This document shows, piece by piece, positions 58,401 through 64,000 of a stretch of DNA of 64,000 nucleotides (the stretch's first letter is position 1; each line of letters opens with the position of its first letter). Location: the NCBI RefSeq assembly GCF_033568475.1, contig NC_133122.1:181865449-181929448 (forward strand), given 5' to 3'. This stretch comes from Henckelia pumila (Eukaryota; Streptophyta; Magnoliopsida; Lamiales; Gesneriaceae). A program made the translations under genes and the position numbers. Under the pieces are notes generated by a model. The model ran no database searches and had not been told where the DNA came from. It saw nothing but the letters and a program-made list of their open reading frames with translations.

Positions 58401-60422
58401 TTAGTGCGCCTTGCGCCCTTAACAACTATGATCTTCGTTCCTTGTTTTGTCATATTTTCTAAGGATAAAATTATTGTCATATATATGTGTGTGTGTCTAG
58501 ATGATATCAATAAAAAATTAAGCTATATTTTGTTTCCCAAAATATTTCAATAGTATGATTTACTTGTTTTAAATTTTAAATTAAATTAGGGATGAACTAA
58601 TGCGGATTGGTTCGAGTTTTAAAAAAAATTCAAACCAAAATATGTTTTAACGGTTTTTCTAAATTGCAAACCAAGCGAAACCAATAATAATAAAAAACCT
58701 AATCAAATGAGGATTTCGTTTTGATTTGGATGATCGATTTTAAATTTTGATTTTTTTCTTTTCAAATTAAATATCTTTAAATATAATTTAAAATTTTTAA
58801 ATGAACTATCATAATCATAAATAAATAAATTTCAATATATACATAGATGTTAAATTATTTAACTATGAAATGTGCCAATGACATTATAATTGATAATTAT
58901 TTGTTATTATAAATACATTTTTTCAAATTTTTTTGGGCCTATGTTTATCTTAATTATCATCATGAATGTATTCTTGTGGTCCACAATGTGAGTTAAATTA
59001 AATTATTGCAAAATCACATATGTTAAAATTAAAATGTGTAGCATAATGCAATGGTATATGTTATGTCATTCTGTGTCTGTCAGCGTGGTAGTGATTGGTC
59101 GTTGACCCTTCTACAGGTCTTCTTTAGCACCTTGTTTCCGGTTGCACATTAACATATTGTATCCATTAAATGTGAGGGCGCGAGGGGTTGTTAAAACTTG
59201 TAAATCCATGTGATTTATACCATAATTGGGTTGATTTAATTGTAATTTAGTTGGAGATAATTCTCACCTATATGTAGAGGTAATAATTTTATTTTAAAAA
59301 TTAAGGTAGAAAAACAATATTCTGGCTATTGAGTACATAGTCTTTATGGCTAATCACATTTATTAAGGAGTTGATGTACCTTTATCATTTATTACAGACT
59401 TGTTACGACTATTTTCTATGCATGAGCTGTCTATTTGTCCCCACTTACAATTTCATCACATCCCTGTTTTAGAGGCGCACTTTTGTTTCTATATGGTACA
59501 CTTTTATATTAATTAACTGTTTTACCTCATGTTGATGTCATGGTCCTATTTCTTGAGCATATTTTGTTGCCGCTGGTAAATTAATGTCTTTGGTATATAT
59601 GACAAGAATGATGATTATGGGCGCTAAATTAATTATATTGAGTTTTCTCTTAAATAGGCTTAGATTTGACTTACAAAAGCTTAAACCATTTGGCATGCTT
59701 TGGCTGTATTACTTTTCTTGAAGAAATCAAGTAGGTGATGGATTTTATATTTTGAACTGAAATTCGGTAATAACTACTGTACAGTGAGACATGTAACGCA
59801 ATAAAAATGTTTGTGGTTAATAAGCCAAGCTTTGCATGCTCTTGGTTTTACAATTTGGCTAAAGTATATTTTTCTATATGCCAGTCATGCATAAAGGTTG
59901 CCCTTGACTTCGTCTCACCAGAAAATGTGGAAGAGTGTATCCGATTGACTGAGGAATTCCGCATTCTTCCCCAAAATCACAGGGCCAAGGAAGACAAGTT
60001 GGAGGTACAGTTTCTTACTCTAGACACCTGTTTCTATATCTGGAAGGAGCTTTTTAGCACTAGGAATTGTTTAGATGGCAATTCTTTATGCGACTCCCTT
60101 GTTTCATTCTGTTAGAAACTTAAGAGGACAATTTTTTTTATCGAAGTTTAAATATGGATTATAGCCACCTTTGCTGAAAATGAGTTGAATTTAGAGTTTC
60201 ATGTGCTAGGTTTTTTTTAATGATTATAACATGCATCATTGTTTGAATCCCATATTCAAGAACATTCAACTATTCTAGATAATTTACATTTCTAAGACTC
60301 TTTTCAGATCAACCTATTAAGAAAACTTTAAATTTGATCTTTCATAAAAGGTGAAGAAAATGGCTCTTTATGCAATTGGACAAGCTGTAGAGGAGTTGGG
60401 TGGGAGTTCAAGACCAAACTAG
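40489..60422 (+). CDS. JmjC histone demethylase, KDM3/JMJD1 family (IBM1/JMJ25-JMJ29 type)
   Basis: Twelve exons: 40489-41328, 41449-41567, 42016-42115, 42227-42368, 42825-42888, 42970-43768, 44158-44487, 44639-45331, 45619-45691, 45785-45870, 59885-60004, 60351-60422. All introns are GT..AG and phases give 1145 residues. The N-terminal 280 residues are acidic/basic with nuclear-localisation-like KRKKK clusters and 29-residue repeats. CHQC at 290-293 begins a RING-like zinc domain; CDNC (422) starts a second Cys-rich domain. JmjC spans about 689-1110: iron ligands H792-x-D794 (LHCDMSD) and H1076 (GCPHQVRN). Such nuclear enzymes remove methyl groups from H3K9 using Fe(II) and 2-oxoglutarate; which plant paralogue this is I cannot decide. 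Intron 10 is 14.0 kb of transposons; the coding sequence is undamaged. Confidence 0.93.
40528..40737 (+). repeat. 87-bp in-frame tandem repeat in exon 1 of the demethylase
   Basis: Residues 14-42 ([14 protein letters not shown]...) and 43-71 ([14 protein letters not shown]...) are 29-residue copies; 72-83 ([12 protein letters not shown]) starts a third. DNA copies begin at 40528, 40615 and 40702. Confidence 0.85.
42153..42194. repeat. C23 homopolymer and C7 run in intron 3
   Basis: C-run at 42153-42175 and another at 42188-42194; they end 32 bases before exon 4 of the demethylase. Confidence 0.85.
45871..46754. other. First part of intron 10, unassigned
   Basis: AT-rich intron sequence without recognisable coding or repeat structure. 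Confidence 0.4.
46755..46938 (+). pseudogene. Copia integrase fragment, + strand
   Basis: Reads [34 protein letters not shown] and [12 protein letters not shown], the start of a copia integrase core with its first aspartate (SDIW) . It ends at a junction with minus-strand RNase H sequence. Confidence 0.75.
46916..47270 (-). pseudogene. Copia RNase H fragment, - strand
   Basis: On the minus strand: [42 protein letters not shown], and further on [10 protein letters not shown], which is the usual end of a copia polyprotein. It carries stops and small deletions. It is separated from its reverse transcriptase part by the MITE at 47279-47869. Confidence 0.75.
47279..47869. mobile_element. CCGG-rich hAT-like MITE, copy 2, 8-bp target duplication ATCGGAGT
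   Basis: ATCGGAGT occurs at 47271-47278 and 47870-47877. Ends read TGTCTTTTCAAAATCGG and, reverse strand, AGTGTTTTCATAACC (10 of 13 alignable). Subterminal ACCGGT/GAACCGG motifs and an AT-rich core resemble 10121-10636. It cuts a minus-strand copia gene between reverse transcriptase and RNase H. Non-coding. Confidence 0.78.
47878..48420 (-). pseudogene. Copia reverse transcriptase fragment, - strand
   Basis: Minus-strand reading: [39 protein letters not shown], then [19 protein letters not shown] and [15 protein letters not shown]. The YVDD catalytic motif is intact, the frame is broken between the two halves. Confidence 0.85.
48530..48795 (+). pseudogene. N-terminal reverse transcriptase fragment of copia, + strand
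   Basis: Plus-strand reading: [25 protein letters not shown] (then a stop), [26 protein letters not shown]. This is the part that normally precedes the segment found inverted at 47878-48420. Confidence 0.75.
48850..49260 (+). pseudogene. Copia protease / pre-integrase fragment, + strand
   Basis: [20 protein letters not shown] is a decayed WI(L)D(S/T)GA(T/S)DHM protease motif with the active aspartate kept and G replaced by K. It is followed by remnants of [12 protein letters not shown] and FSPNS. It lies downstream of a reverse transcriptase fragment, the reverse of the usual order. Confidence 0.7.
49261..49755. other. Unassigned intron sequence
   Basis: No recognisable feature between the copia scraps and the Tourist MITE. 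Confidence 0.4.
50128..50336 (+). mobile_element. 5' LTR of the intronic copia element
   Basis: TGTTGAGAAG...AATCAACA. Its first base follows the AATAC target copy inside the Tourist MITE. Confidence 0.93.
50360..51442 (+). pseudogene. Copia gag, shifted near its end
   Basis: [13 protein letters not shown] start, then [45 protein letters not shown]: a typical copia gag. Zinc knuckle [14 protein letters not shown] (CX2CX4HX4C) at about residues 277-290. A direct repeat [18 protein letters not shown] precedes it. A missing base at about 51345 throws the frame off before the protease. Confidence 0.88.
51349..52008 (+). pseudogene. Copia protease and GAG-pre-integrase segment
   Basis: [12 protein letters not shown] linker, protease motif [15 protein letters not shown], and [10 protein letters not shown] starting the HHCC zinc motif. 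A base loss near 51990 (NKNVYF) ends the frame before the [11 protein letters not shown] part. Confidence 0.88.
52080..52466 (+). pseudogene. Copia integrase core
   Basis: MIHSDVWGP (first D), [23 protein letters not shown] (second D) and [15 protein letters not shown] (E): the D-D-E triad is complete. The frame breaks at KVREKQS, where bases coding for the usual F-W-G-E segment are missing. Confidence 0.88.
52478..54037 (+). pseudogene. Copia integrase tail and reverse transcriptase with two nonsense codons
   Basis: [15 protein letters not shown] and the integrase C-terminus ([16 protein letters not shown]) lead to [12 protein letters not shown], then TAG at 53237-53239 and TGA in the SLE-stop-YKAR region near 53364, both consistent with C-to-T changes. 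RT then runs from [13 protein letters not shown] through [18 protein letters not shown] to [11 protein letters not shown] and [11 protein letters not shown] one-base shift at about 54005 hands over to the RNase H frame. Confidence 0.88.
53964..54698 (+). pseudogene. Copia connection and RNase H domain
   Basis: [38 protein letters not shown] (D), SSAEAEFRS (E), CNNKAAISI (N where D is common), [10 protein letters not shown] and [10 protein letters not shown]. It ends at TAG 54696-54698, 27 bases before the 3' LTR. Confidence 0.88.
54726..54934 (+). mobile_element. 3' LTR of the intronic copia element
   Basis: Same length as the 5' LTR, four substitutions apart. Confidence 0.93.
55190..55283. 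repeat. 47-bp tandem duplication inside the copia remnant
   Basis: 55190-55236 and 55237-55283 repeat TTCTCTTTTCCATC through GGGGGAAAGTCGT. Confidence 0.85.
57458..57684 (+). mobile_element. 3' LTR of the truncated copia element
   Basis: 227 bp, TGTTGGAAAAG to CAAACTAACA, directly after a polypurine tract. Confidence 0.8.
57780..58427. mobile_element. GCGCC-rich inverted-repeat element
   Basis: Left end AGTTGTTAAAGGCGAGCGCC and right end, reverse strand, AGTTGTTAAGGGCGCAAGGC form terminal inverted repeats around an AT-rich core; both ends carry GCGCCT motifs. The element is of a type common in plant introns, probably a hAT-like non-autonomous element. I do not see a convincing target duplication. 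Confidence 0.6.
58428..59884. other. Last part of intron 10, unassigned
   Basis: AT-rich sequence. 58590-58720 has GGTTCGAG/CAAACCAAGCGAAACC blocks like the edge of another MITE. A polypyrimidine-poor acceptor TATGCCAG ends the intron. Confidence 0.4.
59885..60422 (+). CDS. Exons 11-12 of the JmjC demethylase (end of catalytic domain)
   Basis: 59885-60004 encodes [20 protein letters not shown] and [18 protein letters not shown], the conserved C-terminal helix of plant KDM3-type JmjC domains. 60351-60422 encodes [18 protein letters not shown] and ends in TAG. Being so far from exon 10 they could be mistaken for a separate small gene; the phase fit and the family consensus show they complete the demethylase. 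Confidence 0.92.
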
Positions 60423-63057
60423 AAATTGGTATGCCTTTTATCATTATTGTCAAAATCAAGTAACTTCTGCACCAATATATTGTTTTTTCTCTTTCCCTCT
60501 CTATATCTTTCTTTAATGGAATGAAACATGGGTATGTGATCTGATTTGTTTGTGAGATTTAGCAAAATCAATTTATGAACATTAGGCATTAGCTGTCTTC
60601 AATCTTTTAGATCAATTTTGTTGATGTGCATAACATTTATGCTATAGAGGCATTTGTTAAGCAATATAAGATAGGTAACCAAATCAATGTATTACCTACC
60701 CTTGGCAACTTATTGAAGAGTCAAGTATAAGATGTAGGGTGAACACATAATCCTTACTATACATCCTTGCTAAATGGGTATCAGAGGTGGCTGAGACAGG
60801 TTTCTGATTTATACCTACCAGGTTATATCCTTGGATCTTGTATCGTTTAGGTTCTTGCCTAGCTAGGTATCTAAGATGTTGAGATTTATTGTTGAGAATC
60901 GCTACTTTTAGCTTAGTTTTTGACATAGTCTGGGAAGAATATTATATATATGCGCTTTTGGAAATTAAATAGTATGTGATATTTCATCATTAAATTTTTG
61001 AAATATGTATACATTTTTTAATGTAGATATCAATGAATATAAGAATGTTTTGAATGAATGCTACCCTATCATAATTTTTTTTAGAGTTTTAATGTGGTAG
61101 GATATTTTTAAAATTTAGATTTAGATGTTGGTTTGTTAAATTATAATATATATAACAAATTAACCTGCGGATATTACTGAAAGTTAAGTTAAAAAGATGA
61201 TTATATTAAAGGGGATTTGGAAGAAGAAAATAAAAATGTTCGCAATGTTTGGTTTGGTTTGTTTGTTTGTTTTTTTTTTTTGTGTAATGGGAATGGGTGC
61301 ATGGGATATGAATCCAAACATGGGGATTTAATCAACTAGCGTTTGTTACGTTCTCAGCTGTTTCTTCTGCAGGTGTCTCAGGATACACATGTACTGAAGT
61401 TTTGGCGTAGGGTTTAGGTTTTTGTATAAACACCATTTGGATATGGATCCAATGCCCCTCTTCATCTTATTGACCAATTTTTATTTTAACTATGTTGTGG
61501 TAGTGAATGCGATACTCTTTATTAGTTCACTCCAGTTGGTCTACAGCTGTTCTTGTATGTTTTGTTATAACAGGCAAGTTGAGGATGGGCAATTTAAATT
61601 ATACTTTCGTGTTCCGTGTCTCATTACGAGTCCTATTGACAATTTTATTTTTTGATTTGGTGCCATGAATTTTGAATGTCTTCTCTCTCTTATTTTTTTT
61701 TAAAAAAATTCTTTGGAATTCCTTCATAGTATATATATATTAAAGCTTGTTTGAGTAATCGAATATCCAATTTAGGGACGAGTCTATAACCTTATAAAAC
61801 ACATTTCCAAAAAGGGGCCAAATGAGCACAGCTATCTGTAAAATAATTCGAGAAACAGCATTAGAATAGGAAACCTCATGGCTATTTTTATAGGTGATGG
61901 AAAATGATTGTTTGATACATGGTAAAAACTAGCTCAGATGTATTCAAATCAAATTCCGATGGGGAGTTATTCGAGATCATATTGGGAATGTGTAGTTGGG
62001 TTTCAAGAGAAGAAAAAATCATATCCGGATGGATAATATTCTTTCATTTATACTCAAGATGTGTGTATATTGTGGTAGATCCATTGGTTAATTAAGCAAT
62101 TATGGAGGGAGACTCAAATCTTACTCAACGATAATCCTCGTTTCATTAAAAATTGAAACCGATTGATTAGTTTTTGTTTTCTTTTTTGGGTGGGAATGCG
62201 TTGGGTTCTTATAACATTGTGTAGCTAAAATTTACTTTTGTTACATAAGATCAATTTCAAACATTCCCTAAGATGTGTAGTTGGTAATGGTACATTTCTT
62301 AACCTCTTGGCTAAGATCATTTAAAAGGAAAAGAGAACCAAGTGACCTTAATTATAATAATCGAAAAAATTAATGAAGATAGCGATTATGAATTGGGACT
62401 TATCTTTTGGCTAAGATACATTTCTCAACCTTTTGTCGTCATCATCATCGGGGTTTTGGGACAGGTTTGAGGATGAAAATAATATACTTGAACGCATGTC
62501 CGAAAGTTTGTACTCAAACCCTCCTGTTTTGGATTTTTCTCGTGATTCTTAAACTTGTTGTAAAAATTATCATCCTGACACGACGTTTATTTTTATTTAG
62601 TTTCTATAAGGGTGAATCTGAATTTTCGATTTTCACATGAAGTTGGTGCAAATAACTTCGATTCCGTATAAATTTTATTTAAATTACAAATAAAATAAAT
62701 TAGATAATTTCTTTTCTTTTTTTTTTAGGCATAATTTCAAATTGTATTACTAGTCAAGTAAAAAACACAAACGAGATTCATGCCTGGAAAAAAAAAAAAG
62801 AAAGGAACATATCATCGTCCAAATAAACTAACACCACTCATAAAAATCTTGCCGTAACTCAAGTGAATCAACCTCGATGACAGCAAACATGAGTTGAGTT
62901 GGCTTAATTGATATTTCAATAGTCACCCATTGACCTGCCGGACTTGTGAAGGAAATAGCACTTCCAAATACACCATTGGGGAATGGTGGACTAGCAAACT
63001 AAAGTCAGCCATCATAATCATTCACATTCCCAAAGATATTTCCCCACACAAACAAAT
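60423..63057. other. Intergenic region between demethylase and receptor kinase
   Basis: The 3' untranslated region of the demethylase probably lies in the first few hundred bases. The rest is AT-rich with no gene I can support; the 100 or so bases before 63058 are likely promoter/5' leader of the next gene. Confidence 0.45.
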
Positions 63058-64000
63058 ATGTATCCAGATTCAGTTACCTTGGCTACTTTCTGTTTCCTCG
63101 TTGCATTCACGGCTGGTGGTGATCACCTCGCCGGTGATGTTTCGATTAACTGCGGTTCAAAATTAACTTCTGCGGCAAAAAATGGCAGAGAATGGGTCGG
63201 TGATATGCATCCGATGTTGTCTTCTTCATTACAAATAAAGGGCTCCTCAACTGTAGCAAGAAACTCCATCTCAGCTGACACAATTCCTTACACAACTGCT
63301 CGCATCTCTCATTCCGCATTCTCCTACATTTTTCTAGTCAAACCAGGTCAGATATTCATCCGCCTTCACTTTAATCCTGTTCCATATAAAGGTTTCCAAA
63401 GATACAAGGACTTGTTCACAGTTGAAGCTGCTTCTTTCACTTTGCTTCATAACTTTAGTGCTTCGCTCACTGCCGATGCTCTTGGTATGAAATCTTTTGC
63501 CAAGGAGTTCTGTATCAACATTCAAGAAAATCAAATCCTCCATATGGTTTTCTCTAGTCAATCACGACATACTTATGCTTTCTTGAATGGCATCGAGATA
63601 AATTCAGTACCTTCACACCATTCTTATTTACATGGTGGAGGAATCGATAAAACCACTGCACTTGAAATGGTTCATAGACTAAAAGTAAAACAGGATTCTT
63701 TTTGGTCAACTGATGATTCCAATAGCATGTTTGGGATGTGGGAAATGTCTCCCAAAGTAAATGCAGACGGAGTCAACAACGTTACATGGAAAGTATCTGT
63801 GAGCGTGGGATTTAGATACTTGGTGAGACTTCATTTGTCTGAGATGGGACTCAAGATGGCAGAGACAGGAGATCTAACTTTCAAAATTTTCAGTGCCGAA
63901 TTTACGGCTGATGCAGATGTTGTCATGGTTGTTGAGAGGGGTAGCAATGGTAATCTGAGGTACAAGGATTATCTGGCGATGATGAAAGGGCGGAAAGAAG
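63058..64000 (+). CDS. Malectin-like receptor kinase, FERONIA/CrRLK1L type, 5' part
   Basis: An open frame of 314 codons runs off the window end. Residues 1-20 (MYPDSVTLATFCFLVAFTAG) are a hydrophobic signal peptide. INCGS (30-34) starts a malectin-like ectodomain with GREWVGD, PYTTARISHSAFSYIF, IRLHFNP, SLTADALG, FCINIQEN and YAFLNGIEI; a second malectin-like part begins with MFGMWEMSP and FRYLVRLHLSE. This is the extracellular half of CrRLK1L receptors, which sit in the plasma membrane, sense cell-wall state or RALF peptides and signal through a cytoplasmic Ser/Thr kinase; the transmembrane and kinase parts would lie beyond 64000. These genes are usually intron-free or nearly so, in keeping with the long frame. 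No defects are seen. Confidence 0.88.
   Translation, partial: MYPDSVTLATFCFLVAFTAGGDHLAGDVSINCGSKLTSAAKNGREWVGDMHPMLSSSLQIKGSSTVARNSISADTIPYTTARISHSAFSYIFLVKPGQIFIRLHFNPVPYKGFQRYKDLFTVEAASFTLLHNFSASLTADALGMKSFAKEFCINIQENQILHMVFSSQSRHTYAFLNGIEINSVPSHHSYLHGGGIDKTTALEMVHRLKVKQDSFWSTDDSNSMFGMWEMSPKVNADGVNNVTWKVSVSVGFRYLVRLHLSEMGLKMAETGDLTFKIFSAEFTADADVVMVVERGSNGNLRYKDYLAMMKGRKE

Larger units (their letters stand above)
45871..59884 (+). other. 14.0-kb transposon-filled intron 10 of the demethylase gene
   Basis: Donor GTAGAT after K1082 (exon 10 ends GTCCGGAATTTAAAG) and acceptor TATGCCAG before TCATGCATAAAGG. The phase (0) is preserved. It holds at least six separate transposon units, listed below. 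It splits the JmjC domain just after its third iron ligand, leaving the last 63 residues in exons 11-12. Confidence 0.9.

Noticed and set aside
59807-60115. A separate small gene starting MFVVNKPSF
   Set aside because: The conserved part is exon 11 of the demethylase; upstream residues are intron and downstream residues read into the next intron.
61422-61655. 77-codon frame between the demethylase and the receptor kinase
   Set aside because: Hydrophobic, AT-driven translation with no domain or splice support.
63334-63561. Minus-strand frame of 75 codons
   Set aside because: It is the opposite strand of the malectin receptor kinase coding sequence.

Overview
The window is nuclear DNA from a flowering plant, most likely a eudicot. 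It is AT-rich, has spliced genes with GT..AG introns, and is dominated by plant Ty1/copia and Ty3/gypsy (chromovirus) LTR elements, hAT, PIF/Harbinger and Stowaway/Tourist DNA elements. I cannot name the species. Three host genes are visible, all on the + strand: a small four-helix membrane protein resembling Jagunal (20054-21624, 6 exons, 172 aa); a KDM3/JMJD1-type JmjC histone demethylase of the plant IBM1/JMJ25-JMJ29 group (40489-60422, 12 exons, 1145 aa, all splice phases consistent); and the 5' part of a FERONIA-like malectin receptor kinase (63058 to the window end).

Layout. 1-10640: pile-up of chromovirus LTRs. One LTR (copy B) is split by an old gypsy element (596-7651) and by a solo LTR with a perfect 5-bp target duplication (8562-9974); a CCGG-rich hAT-like MITE sits at its end. 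10757-12431: TA microsatellite carrying a hAT element with an internally duplicated transposase tail. 12440-15681: remnants of a Harbinger Myb/SANT-like gene. 15682-18754: copia deletion derivative between near-identical LTRs. 20054-21624: Jagunal-like gene. 22413-27792: Stowaway MITE, Tourist MITE and a 4.5-kb two-gene PIF/Harbinger element almost end to end. 29170-33692: truncated chromovirus with a full 3' LTR. 34795-39868: nearly intact Tnt1-type copia element ending about 620 bp upstream of the demethylase start codon. 40489-60422: the demethylase, whose tenth intron (45871-59884, 14.0 kb) holds scrambled copia pieces on both strands, a hAT-like MITE, a Tourist MITE split by a young copia element, another truncated copia element and a GCGCC-rich inverted-repeat element. 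60423-63057: intergenic. 63058-64000: malectin receptor kinase.

The most interesting points are: (1) an H3K9-demethylase-family gene that is itself loaded with transposons in an intron inside its catalytic domain, a parallel to the heterochromatic intron of Arabidopsis IBM1; (2) the chromovirus LTRs carry an array of a 13-bp inverted repeat, TCGGA-N3-TCCGA, with fixed spacing and variable centre just upstream of the TATA box; (3) several insertions whose exact borders and target duplications allow their order to be reconstructed. I found no CRISPR array, rRNA or convincing tRNA gene.
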